64,000 bases of DNA. Origin: Zonotrichia leucophrys gambelii (lineage: Eukaryota; Chordata; Aves; Passeriformes; Passerellidae). The notes beneath the pieces are model-generated. The model was not told the origin of the DNA. It saw only the letters and a program-made list of their open reading frames with translations, and made no database searches. Position numbers and translations under genes: made by a program. This document shows positions 48,901-62,700 of the stretch, piece after piece. How positions within the stretch are numbered: the first letter of the stretch is position 1; each line of letters starts with the position of its first letter. Location: assembly GCF_028769735.1 (NCBI RefSeq), contig NC_088170.1, positions 45,676,585 to 45,740,584 of the forward strand. Reading direction: 5' to 3'.

Positions 48901-49022
48901 AAATGAAATAAATCTTGAATCACATATATGTGTATGTATCTATTGTTATAGGTTTATGAATTTATTTATATATTAATGCCTATGTATATATGTTTTTTGT
49001 GAAGGACAGAATGCCAGGTTCA

Positions 49023-49101
49023 GTTGCTAGCAACATTTTGCATTACATAAAAGCAAAAATTTGTTAGCAACACTATGTATTACATAAAAGCAAGAATTTT
49101 T
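49023..49101. repeat. Imperfect tandem duplication, about 39 bp x 2
   Basis: TAGCAACATTTTGCATTACA, continued by TAAAAGCAAAAATTT, recurs as TAGCAACACTATGTATTACA and TAAAAGCAAGAATTT. Several mismatches make it older than the other tandem copies in the window. Confidence 0.85.
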
Positions 49102-49228
49102 GTTCATTGTAGGAGTCTCAGACTCCCACACCATGGGAGCTAACAGGATTCTTTAGAGCAGCCATTATGATGACACTAATGCTGATTTGATACCTTCCCT
49201 TACTGTGTATTCCATTTGAGTTACTTTT

Positions 49229-49263
49229 ATAATAATAATAGTACTAATAATAATGATAATAAT
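49229..49263. repeat. AAT-type microsatellite
   Basis: Interrupted ATAATAATAATAGTACTAAT followed by AATAATGATAATAATG. Confidence 0.9.
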
Positions 49264-52200
49264 GTATTTTAGCCATTACTGAATTTTATAATCAAAAGGA
49301 TTCTCTGCTTAAAGTACTTATGCCCAACTGTCAGTAGATACATTTGAAATTTCAGTGTAAGCAACATATTATGTAAACCTTACTTTACAGATAAATTATT
49401 TTACTATAAGTAATACTATCTGTACATCTATTTGTATGCTTATAATATTCAAATTGAGGATTGGATGACCTAGCATCTCTACCATTAAGCAGAATGCTGA
49501 TAGGCTATACATACTTAATTACACAGAGATCTTGAAAATTAAAGCCTCTTGTATACCAAGAAGCAGAAAAATAGTTCTTTGTGTCTTTGCCTATGACACA
49601 TAGGCATAGTATATTATGAATACCAAAGATTTGCTCAGCAAGTAGTTGAAGCTCCTCTGCTCTCCAGGTCCCTCCTTAGCTGTTAATAACACAACATATC
49701 TGAAAAGTTCAGCTGAGTATGTTAACGGCTCTCAAAAGATGCCAGGCAAATAAAGGATTAGACAAGTCATTCTTCTCCTAACTTTAAAGTAACTGAAGTC
49801 AGTGACCATTACACAGGGATTTCCAGTTGAAACTGTGAAGATCTTCTCCAAAAGTTTCATTTTTAGTCAGGCATATTTTGCTATAAAATTTGGTATTTCT
49901 CTCTGGCACTAGGCAACTGATTCTGACGTCTTCCTATATTATGTGGTGCTCCTCTGCAGTTACAAATAGAAGCTAGATACTACCTAGTTGATGTAGAAAG
50001 TCTACTTCTAGAACTTAAAAAGAAATTAAAATCATTATTTTCATCGTAAACATAAAACCATATTTTTCACTTAGTAGTAACATTCATGTTAGAAATATTA
50101 AATGACCATAAGTAATTATTTTGCTTTCCTGCATGTGTGCTGATTATCTCAGATATTACATAGTTATGAAGCTTTTAACAGAGTTATTTCTGTCTCTTTG
50201 CTCAACTGTTAGGAGCTAAGGATATTTTTGCATGTTCTCTTTCCATTACAAAATACAATTCAAAAAATGCATTTCTCTGCTTTAGTGCTAAATTTGCCTT
50301 TTTAAATGTTACTTTATTTCCCAAACTTTAGAAGTCAATTGGCAGTTTATAATGCTAGCCATTAATACTTTCACACACTGGGCATCAGAACATCCAGATC
50401 ATATATGTGTCATCTTGAAACATCGTAATTTCAGAACAGTTACAGATTTGACTTCTTGAGCTCATAGTATCTTCTGGTTTTGGTGGGTTTTTAAAAATTT
50501 CCCAGACAGCATCCAAGTATCAGATGCTACATAATTACTGAAAATATTGCAACTAGAAAGAAGAAAAGCCCTTAGGAGCCAGGGGGCAGTGAGATTTTTA
50601 TATGTAAATACTGTATATTGTACGAATTATGGCATTTTAAGACTTAGAAATATTTCATGTAATTCTAGTTCTGCATACATAAGAGGAAAAAAAAAAAAAG
50701 TAATTTCTCTCTCAGGAAAAGCTTACTCCTTGATTATATCCTTGCTAAGACTTATTTCTTCCCTAGGCTCAGACAGGCTAAATCTTTCTTCCTGTAAATA
50801 TCAGACAGTTTGAATTCTTGCATCACTCTAGGGACAGGGAGGAGAGCAGTGCAGCTGTTGATGTGACGGCAGTGATGGGTGATGTGATGACACACACACT
50901 GCCTTCAGGTGAGCTACAGTGAGTGAAAGGCCAGACAGATAGAAGGCAGCCATGGGATATAGGAAATACAGCACCTGCAGTATTCCTGGGAAGCAGAAGT
51001 TTGAAAAGACCTGGACTGTTATTGGATCACTCAATTCTGCTCTTAAAAAGATGGGCTAGAACTTCTAGCTTTTTCTTTTAGACATGAATGGAGCAGAGAG
51101 TTCAAGAAGTTTTGCCTTCAGTTCCAAAGAGTCTCAGATCCCTGGAAGTGCTCTGGCTGATGAAGTCTACTTCAAGCCAAGTAGGACACATAATAGCCAC
51201 AATCAGACTAAACCTCCGCAAACTAGCCTTCCTCCACATCGAAACCCATGCATTCTTCAAAGCCATGCTCTTCCTATGCTCAGGGAGAACAGCTCACTTC
51301 TCTCCGTGGGGCAAGCAGTGCCCTAATTTCACATCCCGCCTTTAGGCTATTTCTTTTGCACTTAAATTTTTTGGGCTGGAACAATTCTAGCAAAGCTACT
51401 ACTCTGTGCTTTTGAACGCTTTGAGGAAGCTGAAGGAGGGCAGTCACTGCCATTGCAGTGAGGAACACGAGGTAAAGGAAGAAGCTCCCATTCAGAAACA
51501 GCTCTGGAAAAATTCTGTGCAGCTGACAAGAGAACAGAAGCAGATTTTCCTTTCTGCTGCCTCAAAAAGGAACAGAATAGGGACATAGGAATAACGAGGC
51601 TTCAGCCTTCACCACACATTTAAGTACACCTGGTCAACCCTCTTTTTCACAGCAAACTAGCTCTTCCTCCACACAGGAACAAATTCCTAGCCAAGCAATT
51701 ATTCAAAGCTGAATTGGTGAAGATGTGCTCATAGCCCACTTGCTACAGTGGGCAGAAGTGCTTATGCAATTGTGTTATCAGGATCAGTTAACTGGTCTGA
51801 TGAGCTCCTCGTGGCCAATTCCCACCAGCAGTTACTGTCAGCTTCTGCCTATCTTCTTTGCCTGACAGAACTGGGCAGAGACTCACCTCCTAGATGGTCA
51901 GAAACAACATGATATGCATTAATAAAGGGAGATGTGTTATGGTTACTGAAATACTGGCGAAGAAAAGTGCTCCTTTTGCAGAACTTGGTATCATCTGAGT
52001 ATCACCAGTCATGTAGCTCGTGCCAAGGTCGTTCCTAAACCTTAGTTCTGTACATGTCAGCTGTTGCAAAGCCATCTGCCAAGCCAGCTGTTACTGGAAT
52101 ATATAAAAATTTCTATGATTATTCATTTTGTCCAAAAGTTCCTATTTTTTTTCCTTCCTTCTTTCTCGTGTTTCACTGTTTATTTCTTAAACATAATTAC

Positions 52201-53369
52201 TAAATGTAGACTGGTATCAGTCACACCTTATTTAATATCATACACAGAAACAAACTATCACATCCATTCTTTAATTAATAACTTTTTTTCCCTGGAATTC
52301 AAACTTTAAAAGATTAGCAGCACCGAGGTAATAAAAACTAGCAAAAAATTGTTTCAAGTCATGACAAAGTTTGAATGAGTACTGTTATGCTTAAATACCC
52401 ATACACACACATAACAAATACAGATCATAAACCCAAGTGTTGTTCAACTTAGTTGTACCTATTATATTGCTACTAGTAGTATGTATAGGACCACAAATTT
52501 AAATTGGCCTTGAAGCTAGCAGGCACAATGCAGACTAAAACTGAATTTTAATCAGGCATTGCAATATGTGTCATGAAAGTTTAAGTCAATCCTTCATTCT
52601 GGATTCCTAGGTCTCCCAACACAGCATCCCTTCCTCTGCTGACACTCTTTGCATAACTGTGCTGGCTGCTCAGCTGGGTTATCTGATCCAAAGCTAAGAC
52701 TGCAAAAAGGATAGGTGGTAATAGACATTAAATAAAACTTAATATATTGTTTCAGACCTGTTGTAGTTACTTCTTAAAAATGCTGGGAACCCGTTTCTTT
52801 AAAAATAAGGCCTGAGCAGAGAAAGAATGGCTGATGGGCAGGATTCCTCTGAAAATCTCACTCAGCAGTGCTTAGAGCCTTACATGGCTGTTGCCTTGTG
52901 CTGTACCTCATTTCCTGATTTGTGATTTTTCTGACAAACACTAAATGAAAAAACATGCAAAAGCATCTTTAACAATATAACAGTTGATAATTTCTTCTTG
53001 AGAGCAAACAGATCTTCACCAACTCAGAATTTCAAGAAACAGATTTGAAAAGAAGTTCCTTAGAGACTTGTCATTTGTTACTTGGAAAACAAAGCTGTTG
53101 ATGTTTTGCAGCTTTATTCTGCAAAAGTCTTTCTGACTTTCCAGTTACATGTGCTTACTAAAATTCAGAACAGAAAGAGGTATAGATTATATCATAAATT
53201 TGTGGTATAAAAGAAGTGTAGAGATTTGAAATCTTAAATTAAAAGAAGAAAAATTGCAGCCAGCATTTAAAAATACATTAAATTTTTATTACAAACATCA
53301 TGTAACTTTATTTTTATCATGATCTGGGAATACTACTCGTACTTTTTAATAACATTAAAAATGCCTTAC

Positions 53370-53464
53370 TTGTTTGCAACCAAACGCATGACTGTCCAGT
53401 CTTTTGGAAACATCTCTGGTCGTATTAGTATCCGGAATACTGTGAAAATCTGCAGCAGGAAATC
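53370..53464 (-). CDS. DOCK4: DOCK4 exon, local residues 79-110
   Basis: This 95-nt exon starts in phase 0 and ends with two bases of the next codon (donor AA|GTAAGG). It encodes DFLLQIFTVFRILIRPEMFP followed by KDWTVMRLVAN. The RPEMFPKDW stretch is strongly conserved among DOCK-A/B proteins. The split codon completes as AAT (Asn) with the first base of the next exon. Confidence 0.95.
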
Positions 53465-55612
53465 CTTTGGAAGGAAAAGAAGTAGTCATATATCTTTGCT
53501 GCTTTAAAAAGAGCAGTGAGTTTTAAAAGTATTTTAATCAGAGAGAAAAAAAAATCATTATAGAAATAGCAGAATTCCACTTATTTTCACCATAGATAAA
53601 CCTCTGAAAGCCTTTTTTTATTACTTCCCAAGAATCTTCAAATAGTGATTTAATCCTTTCTTCTTAAAGTGATGAAAATAATAGAATGTGCCATTTGATT
53701 GACAGCGATGCATAAAAGAAATGTCAAAGATGCATTTGGTTTCCACCCATACACTTCCACAAATGCGATGTTGAGAACAATTTGCAAATCAAAAAAGCAC
53801 TTTACAAACACCAGAGAGTTCAGAATATCTCCTTAATCATGCCAGGTTTTCATCACTTTCAAGATTCATTCTAAAAGCAGCAGAGAGAGTGTAAGGACAA
53901 TTTTGTCATTGACTTGACAAAGACCAGTGACTCCAGTCGAGATGCCCAGGCCCCATAAGTGGTAGTGCAGCTGGCTGGCTGTGTGCAGGTCACTTAACCT
54001 TTCTGCTTCATTTGCTGGATTTAAATAAAACAAACAACACCTGTGAGCTACTTTGAATGTAGAAAGCACTGCCTGAAAGCTTTTAGCATTATCATCTCCT
54101 TTGTCATGTAACTCACTAATAAGTAACTAAACTATTCCTCTCAGCACATGGGTTTTTTCAGTTTTTCTTTTCACAAATAAAACTAACAACAAGGAACCAT
54201 CTTGATTATGTATGGTACTGCCAGTATTCTTTTAGTATGAAAATCGAGCTGTTGACAACATGAAGAGCATGAAGCAAGTGATATAAACACATCTAACAGA
54301 ATCAGTGCAGTACCTGACCTTGAAATGTTTGGTATTCATTCTGCCCACATCATTTGTAGAGATTACCTCAAAACACAGATGAGATGAAGATACAAATAAT
54401 TTTGAACACCAAAATATATTCTCAAGTGCATTTATCAAAGTGTAGATGACAGGCACTGCACAACAGATGCCTTTCATTAGAGAATCACTGTAAAGGGGGA
54501 CGAACACAGGCACTGGGTAAGGCAGATGAGATCCCCACATCCACCCACCAGTGAAGATTACATAAAAGAGACAACCTGTTTTCTGAGCAAGATGCCAAAA
54601 ATTATCTGTATTAAGGAGTATAAATAATACTCACTGCAGATAACGTACTGTTTGAAGGCAGGTGACCAGCTTTACAGATAAACAAGTACCTGCCTCTACA
54701 AACAACACAACTATGCCAGGCCATTTTTCCATAGGTTTGCACCTTGTACTTAAGTGCCTTTTTATTTTGCAGAGGTTACCTCCCTCCCCTGTGAGTAATC
54801 CCACAGCTCTGTGCCATAATCCCAACAATGTGGCAATACCGTGAACATTGCTGCATATCACCTCCCAATAACATCCCAGATTCTTTCATATTCCCTTTTT
54901 ATCTCCTGTCCAGACACAATAATGTTTCTGCTATGAGGGATCTCACCAGTGGACTGCTGAACTGAAGAGGCCAAATGGATGTTATTGGGAAACCATAAAA
55001 CCATGCAGTGGTATGAAGATTTAAAACCCAAGGGCTGTGTGAGGTGGAAACATAGCACCTTCGAGATAGCTTGTTCAAAAGTCATTAAGAATAACAGTCA
55101 GAAAGATCATATGTACTTCATTTCTTTGGGTAACTAAGCTAGAATCAGAATACATCTTTTATTCCAAGCAAACTTTTAAAACAAAGTAAATGTAGACACT
55201 GGCATTACATTTTGAATCATTAATACCAGGCTAATTATTTCTAATTTTCACTGAAAAAATAGAAAATTGTGTCATCAATGTAGCAATATTAGATGAAAAA
55301 CATAGATTTAGTAACAGATTTTAACATTTAAAAAACATTTCTGCCGGCAGTTTAAGTGAGCTAACATTTGGTTGGTTGAGTACAGATAAAATTAATGTCT
55401 CATATGTCTTCTATCTTAAAAGACAAAAAGGAAGTAATTTTGTCTTTTACATACTCTAAATAACATCTCTTAATATTTCTACTTAGTGTACATAAGGTCG
55501 AGTCCTATTTGTAAGATAATACTATATATTATCTTATTAGTAGTACTAAATTGGTAATAAACTATAAGGTTTACTAATAATTCCCAACACTTAAACAACT
55601 TCACACCTGAAG

Positions 55613-55953
55613 GATGGGATGCCATCCAGAGGGACCTGGACAAGCTCAAGAAGTGAGCCCATGGGAATGCCATGAGTTTTAACAGGACCAAGGGCAAGGT
55701 GCTGCAGCTGGGTCAGGGCAACCCCTGTATCACCACAGGCTGGGGGATGAACAGATGCAGAGCAGCCCTGCCAAGAAGGATCTGGGGTGCATGAGAGGCT
55801 GCACTGAGCAGGCAAAGTGCCCTCCCAGCCCAGAGAGCCAATTGTATCCTGGGCTGCATCAAGAGCAGCGTGGCCAGCTGGTCAAGGGAGGGGATTCTGC
55901 CCCTTCTCCACTCTGGCGAGACCCACCTGGAGTGCTGCATCCAGCTCTGGGGC
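55613..55953 (+). mobile_element. CR1 LINE fragment, reverse-transcriptase C-terminal region
   Basis: GGATGCCATCCAGAGGGACC, then GGACAAGCTCAAGAAGTG, CTGGGCTGCATCAAGAG and GAGACCCACCTGGAGTGCTG, ending in CCAGCTCTGGGG, match the 3' part of the CR1 coding region. Conceptual pieces such as ILGCIKSSVASWSREGILPL are recognisable, but indels break the frame. It lies antisense to DOCK4 and lacks both the 5' region and the usual 3' UTR and terminal repeats. Confidence 0.93.
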
Positions 55954-58469
55954 TTCATTGGATCTCTTGGGGTACACCTATAAAGCATTTTCATTTGGGT
56001 CAACAGTACACTTTGAAACTAATTGCATCATGTTCCACTGCTTTGATTCATGCTGTAGGATTACCAGGCTACATGATATCAAGGCCTTGTAGAGCGTCCA
56101 GAGTGCCAAAAGCCAGCAAGAAAGAGGGTGGTTCCACAGTGAGCTGGTAGTTCCTGGGCAACTCATCCATCCCTTGGCCAGTTCCTTTCGAAGACCTTCT
56201 CTGCTTCACTGCTTTTATAATCTACATCAGAAGCCACCTAAATGAGTGGCTTTAGAACCACCTCTCTGCCCCAAAACTCATCCTTTCAGAAGTCCCACAT
56301 GTGAGTGGATGTCCCTGCAGAGCAGGGGAAGGATGGTGGCTGGAACTGTGCTTCTCCACCAGAGACACTCCCCATGCCCACGACCTCACACAGCCTGTGT
56401 CCCAGGGGCCATTAGAGCAGGGGAATAAATCCACTTGGTGTTAGGGGATGGGACCCACCTTACCCTGCTCAGGCCATAGAGCTGGAAGAGAGGCATGACA
56501 AAACTAGTAAGATTTACACTCATCCCTATGAAATATTATCTTTTACTTCATCAAATCTCTATTCTGTCACACTATGTAGGTACACTGCCAATGAATAAAA
56601 ACTAGGCCTTCTGGTAGGTGCTTACTTGTTTTGTCTTCTTTTAATCTATTAATTAAAAACCCCAAACATATTGATCAATGCCACCATGATTTGGTCAAAG
56701 CTGCATTGTGCTAACATAAGTTTTTACATTCACTTTCCTGCGGATCTCCTGCTATTCATAACTTCCACTGTTACCTTTTGTCATAAATTACATTTGAGAT
56801 TTTCCACAGCAGCAAATATCTGCCTAGAAGGTTGCCTCTGGTTCTATAAATTACTGTAAAATATATGTACTAGGAGTAGAAAGCATTTTGTGGTAAGAAA
56901 AAAGATCATAACTTTAAAATAATATTGAAAGATAAAGGGAAGCATTTAAAATTGCTGTCTTGTTAAAGTCAGGGTTTCAAAAAAGAGAGTGAAGTATAGC
57001 ATCTGGTTCTACCACTCAGTCATGAAACCCCTGTCAGTTCTTTTATACTTTATTTGCATCTTTTCAAATATAATATTTTCCCTATCTTCTGTTTTGACTG
57101 GAAAAAAACTCTCTTAAGAAGCTCAAAAAACCAGTCACCATGTCAATTACTTTAGATAAATATATTTACAAAAAAAAGAGAATATTTGTATAAGCAACTG
57201 CTCATTTAAGGCATCACTCAGATGCATGTCATATAAATATTTGTACGTGTCATTCCTTTAAAGTCTCAATTTTGCTTCTCTTTGTTTAGCAAGATGGAAA
57301 CAGCCTTTAGTAAGTTTGGTATACACTGCTAAACAACAAAAGAGAACTGCAAAACTTTCTTTCCTTCTTTGCAAGTACCTTCATGAGTGAGTACTTGTTT
57401 GGAGAAGTCATTTGCTGGGGGTATTTTTATCAACAGTATCAAAAATGCTGTGCAAACATACATTCATGCAAGTACTGACATGTTCACCCTGAGAATTAGT
57501 CTGGAAGAAAGATGAAATGCCATGTGGTACCAGTGCCTAATCATTTCGTATAGACGGTTATTAGAACCAGAGGTAGCTAAAGCCAAAAAGCAGAGCACAA
57601 AGCAATTCAAAAGCCTAGGTTACACTCCCTTGTAAATAAGATAAGGTTTCCCTTGGAAACATCCTATCAGATCTGTAACTCATAATGTGGCTTCAGGAAG
57701 ACCCAGCTCACTTTGATACTACTGACTAGGGACAAAATGAGCAGTCAGAAATCCAGCAAGCTGATGGTAATTATCACTGAAGCTTAAATCCCAACTGGCC
57801 ACTACATTAACTGAGGCTACCTTTTAGCTTCTAAAGCATCTCAGGGAAAAAAAATGCCTTATCTTTGATATTAACACCTTTTGAATTTTCATTTATCCAT
57901 ACTGATATAATTTCCTAAGATATCTCAAAGCAAAGAAAATTCCACACTTAGCAATCAAAGCTGAAAAATAAAAAGGGAAGTAGCAAGATGGTTTTGATAG
58001 CCCAGTCATACACAATCACCTCATGATTAACAGCAGTGGTGGTCTTGCACTCTAACTCTCATCTTTCCCTCTTGCTCTCAGTGATATTCGATGTTTCCAA
58101 GTGAGGGGAAAAAACAATATATTATTTAAGATGCAGAAGAGAAGGAATGCTGCATTGATGATGATCAGACTGCTACCACTGAATCACAGGTTGAGCTGAT
58201 GCTGATTCGATGAGATCTGAATGGAAATAAGAAATTCTGGACTTGAGTTCTTAAGACCTCTGTTGTGATAGCTGATGGCACCAGCTACAGCTGCTTTCCA
58301 TATGTCTCTGTGTAATAGCAGAGTATGTGCGTGGGGGGAATTTCAATGTGTCAAATCAAACACCATTCAAGCATTAATTCCAGAGATTTTTCATATTCTA
58401 GAAGGAAGAAAAGTCTGAATAAACTCAACACTGTATTTCACAGATATATCAAACAGAAATAAAGCCTGA

Positions 58470-58493
58470 AACCTCTAGGAATACCTAGAGGTT
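58470..58493. repeat. Small inverted repeat, 10-bp arms
   Basis: AACCTCTAGG and its exact reverse complement flank the 4-base loop AATA. Function unknown; possibly chance. Confidence 0.8.
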
Positions 58494-59685
58494 CAGAACT
58501 CATACAAAAGGTAAAATATTTCAACTTAAAATGTCTAGGTTTCATAATATTTACTAAAAATTGCCTAAGGATAGCAACTATGCTAGGTGAAAATAGATGC
58601 TGTATTGCTTATATAACAATAATTCACCCTACACACCTCCTAGGTAGTGTTCTTGATTTCTTATACCTCTTAGCAGCATTTTCTATCTGCCAAGCTCTAT
58701 ATGACCACCTCACTCAAAGAAAAGGCACTCATAAATGATATGCTCTCTTCAGCTCTAAGCAGCTATCAGGAATTTAAGTAAATCTGAAATTGCACCATGA
58801 GTAGACTCCCCTTTCCGGCAGCACTCGAGTATATCAAATGGTAATTAAGGAGTAACACCTAAAATATATTATCACATTAGGATATGATTACTGGCTAAAT
58901 AATGTGCATAAATGATTACTCAAGATTTTTTGTGTGGATCAAATTTGGTACTATATAACTTTCCAGGGTCCAGTGGAATGGAAATCTTAGTGGTTACATT
59001 TATGCAGGAAATCTTAACTTCAAGAAATTCTTTTTTAATCCCACCCCTCCTCCATAAAGGAATTAAAAATGTTTTATGTCCACAAACCCAGTAACTCAAT
59101 TCCTGAAACTGGAAGAAGTTGTCTTAAGAGACCTCTGCAGCTACTCTTTTCTATGACTGAAATGAGCAGACAGACATTAGAAGTCTGACACATCCTCCTG
59201 CCAATGGACATGCTGCACAGCTAAGAAAAATGAAGAGTTAGTTGATTATTCATTTCTCAAGCTGCATGTTTGCTATTGCCATACATAATTTAATGAATGA
59301 AAAAAAAATAAGCAAGTATAATAAGCCAAACAAAAAATCCCCCAATTGCCTGACAGTAAGAATCTAACAAGAGCAGTATAACCTTAGACTGACACAGTCT
59401 CTAGGAGAGGTTTAGAGGCTAAGTTCATGGCTTTAAAGAAAATTTACAGTTTCCTCCATCCAAATTCTCTCTGTTGTCATTGCAGAAGCAATAACAGCCT
59501 TGCCCCCCTGTGAGAGTGGACACAAGTTCCCAATAAAAGCTGTGCAATAGTTAGCTAATCTGTAAAACACATTGCATTTAAATACTGAAGTGATTCATCA
59601 AAGCACAGGGACATCTTAAAGGAAGATAAATCAAAAAAAGAAATAAAAAGGCCTGAGCAAGTGGAAACACAATTCTGTTACTCAC

Positions 59686-59784
59686 CCTGAGATCCTCCTT
59701 TGTGCTGAAGCTATCCAGAAGCTGCTGATAATGTCTATCAGTCATTTGTCGCAAGAGTGACAATAAGCAGGAGACAAATTCCCC
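59686..59784 (-). CDS. DOCK4: DOCK4 exon, local residues 46-78
   Basis: This 99-nt exon (phase 0 to 0) encodes 33 residues beginning GEFVSCLLSLLRQMTDRHYQ and ending STKEDLR. Its acceptor is GAACAG and its donor is AGG|GTGAGT. It lies in the helical middle region. The next exon starts DFLLQIF, which matches the order in mammalian DOCK4. Confidence 0.94.
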
Positions 59785-62700
59785 CTGTTCAGATAAGCCA
59801 AGAGGAGAAATATTATAATGTTTTCTGCTTAAACTCTTATATTATAAGCACTTGAAAATAATTAACAAATGCAAGGGAAATTAATCTACAATTAGGCTTC
59901 AACTCCACATTTTGTGCAAATATATTGATTGCACTTCCTTCCCATTTAAGGAAATATTTTCTAAGCAAATAAACTCCTAAATGGAGTTTATTTGCTTAGA
60001 AAAATCTACTTTAATTAGTTCCAGCAGGGCTAAGCCAGTAAAATTTTTATTTGTTATTTATTTGTTTTCCTTGTATCTGTTTTTAAACAAATTACTTAGA
60101 TTTCTAGAATTACAACCTCTTTAGTCAACTCAGCTTTGAAACAAATATAAACAAATATATTTTGCAAGAATTCTGGGAAGAATGCAATTGTTTTCCTTTA
60201 GGGAAGAATTAGCTGGGAATTATTAAAAACATTCTGTCATCTCAAACCCCCAAGATTTGTCAAAAAGAAAACTCATTCATAGGACTGAACAAACTTCGAA
60301 AATGTTTTGATCAGAAATTTCTTTAGGCTTAGAGTAGAATTTCTCATTGAAAGAGCAGAGTACTGCACTGGGTATCTCCAGTGAGCAGACAAACAACCAA
60401 GATATTATAGGAAGGAACAGGCTCTTCCCTTCACCCTTTCCTGTCTGCTTATTCAGTTTTGGACTGGGAAGAAACACTGAATCGTATCAGTCAGGTCTGA
60501 CTGCAGAATTGATGAGGAGAGGGAAAAGTCAAAGGTTTGGTTTGCATCCTAATGCTTAGAAAGAACAACTCTGAAATCTCATAAGCTTGCTAAAGAATGG
60601 GAAATATATTTTTGCCTGTATCAGGAATGGAGAATGAGACTGAGAGGACAGGTGATGACAGTACTTTAAAACGGTGCCTTTCATTAGCTCACCAAGTGAA
60701 ATTTTGGGAATATTTCCCTCCATCTTTCATTAAAAACAGAAAATGATATTCAAAAGAAGTAGTGTGTTTTCACAGGAATGGCTGTTCTAGATTTTACATT
60801 GGAAGGTCTAATTCATTTGTGATTATACCTGGTAATCATGTGTGAGGTGATGGCTTTTACTGGCAACATGGTGATACTTCTACACTGAAGTAATGATTCT
60901 AAATTTCTTACTTCCCTTTGTTTTACAGTAAACACAGCATTCATAGAAACATAGAATCACAATCTCAAAACAATATCCTAAGGCTACAACATCTCTTAAT
61001 ATTCATGCTCGGGCATAAATATAAAGGATACAGCTGCTGTCTTGTAAATATCTGTATATCCAATTGCTAGCTTGAGTTACAAAATTCCTTCCCTGCCTAG
61101 GCATTTTAAGCAGTCCTTTTAAGTCACCTTTTTTCTGTGTTCCCACATTTGTTTCAACTTATATAGTAGTATATTAAAAATCACAACCTATTACAGAGAG
61201 CTGTACTATTATAGTTGACAGACAGATTAGCGTTATAAAAGTATAAACTTAAGCTTATTGTTAACTGACTTCTAAATTTGAGCTTTTAATTTGAATGTAG
61301 GTAGCTATACAGGCTGGTTTTTAAAATAGCAGTGCACAATCAGCCTCATTTGTTGAGCTCAACATAAATGCATGTTGTAGGATTTCTGCCAGTGTTGGCC
61401 ACAGTTTAATTTTCAAATCATGCACAGAAGCAAATTCCACACACACAACAACCTAGCTAAAAAAAATTCAGGGTCCAATTCCAGTGTGAAAAGTCAAGCC
61501 AAGTAATATACTAAAATCACTTAGGTAGATTCCTTAAGTAAATTTTGTGTCTTATTTCAGGAGCACAGTTATTAAAAGCCATGGAACTTTCAATTAAATT
61601 GAAGTTCATTTAGATTCTGAGGGACTGAACTTTCAAGATCTAAAATCAATTAAAGTTCACTTAAATTGGACTGCTTTCTGCTAATTCTTTATATGCAAAT
61701 GCATTTTTTCTGAAGGAAGTTCAAAGGTCTAATTCAGTGACAAAACAAAGTAGAAATTTCACTTTCACCATTGCATTAAATTCCACGTTTGCCAGCGCAA
61801 CATCCGCAGCACTGTCACCCTGAAGCTGCGTCTGCTTCGTGCTCAGTTTAAAGCATCACACCCACCTTGCAGGTTACCACTGAACAAGGCTGCTGACTGG
61901 AAATTAAATGGTATCCAGCTACCAAAGCTGCTTGAAACAAGTGGTGGAGTCACAGCAGCACAAAGCCCAGAGCTGCCTGATCTGATGCTGTTTCTTGGTG
62001 AAGAAAAACAGTGACACATGGGCCAAGGAGACCACACTTAGATGGGTTTGGGACTACTTCCACCAGGAAGACTATGTCTCATTCAAATCCAGGGTATTTT
62101 ATTAAGTGTGCTCCCATGGCACGTCATACAAGGAATTGTTTATGACACATGCAGTTTGAAATAATAGCAATATACTGGAACAGACTCTACTTCTGTACTC
62201 ACATTGAGTACTTTATCATACATGCTCTACAAATAGTTCCAAGAATCTGGCTCCATGTGCTGCCAGAAGCCCATACTGCATGATATTTCTACATAAATGT
62301 ATATAATTGCCTTATGCTGTGCTGTGAGTCACTTCCACATTAAGTATTCTTTGAGAGCTTGCAGTGACAATGACATGGCTTTTCTCATGCATAAAAGAAA
62401 ATTTTGCAACTTGAAAGCACTTTCAGAGCCTAATTTTTTGATGGTGTAAAAGAATAACCCAGTCATGTTGTTTAATGAAAAATTAATCTGCAAGCAAGGG
62501 GATATCTCATAACAAGCCAATAAAATCAGAGCTTTGCTACACTAACAGTCTAACACTATCACCCTTTCTTTAGCTTAGATTTCCTTGTAGTGGCCTGATA
62601 CGCCACATGTCATACATTTGCAATTTTTGTAATTTAAAGAAAAAACCTCCCAAACTCTTATATGCTTATTGCTGTTGAGCCACAGTGATTAAGCATCACA

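Larger units (their letters stand above)
45994..53369 (-). other. DOCK4: DOCK4 intron, largest in the window
   Basis: A 7.4-kb intron with a TA-rich stretch (about 48920-49000), an imperfect tandem repeat (49023-49101), an AAT-type microsatellite (49229-49263) and a GC-richer patch at about 50820-51590. No exon with a fitting frame was found. Confidence 0.8.
53465..59685 (-). other. DOCK4: DOCK4 intron with CR1 fragment
   Basis: A 6.2-kb intron. It holds the CR1 fragment at 55613-55953, a GC-richer patch continuing to about 56480, and a 10-bp inverted repeat at 58470-58493. No exon was found. Confidence 0.8.

Noticed and set aside
50820..51590. GC-richer patch in the largest intron, considered as an alternative first exon or promoter
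   Set aside because: No CpG island, no TATA or initiator context, and no exon with a frame that joins DOCK4.
55755..56150. 131-codon open frame, plus strand
   Set aside because: Most of it is a shifted frame through the CR1 fragment and adjoining GC-rich DNA, not a gene.
58150..58220. Box C/D snoRNA-like pattern (TGATGAT, CTGA, TGATGCT, CTGA) on the plus strand
   Set aside because: No convincing terminal stem; it is on the strand opposite to the host gene, and box spacing is loose. Short boxes occur often by chance.
60943..60980. CATAGAAACATAGAATCAC, resembling a reversed CR1 terminal repeat
   Set aside because: The sequence that should follow in CR1 (the GGTTTGGGTTGGAAGG region) is not visible, so the match is too short to support.
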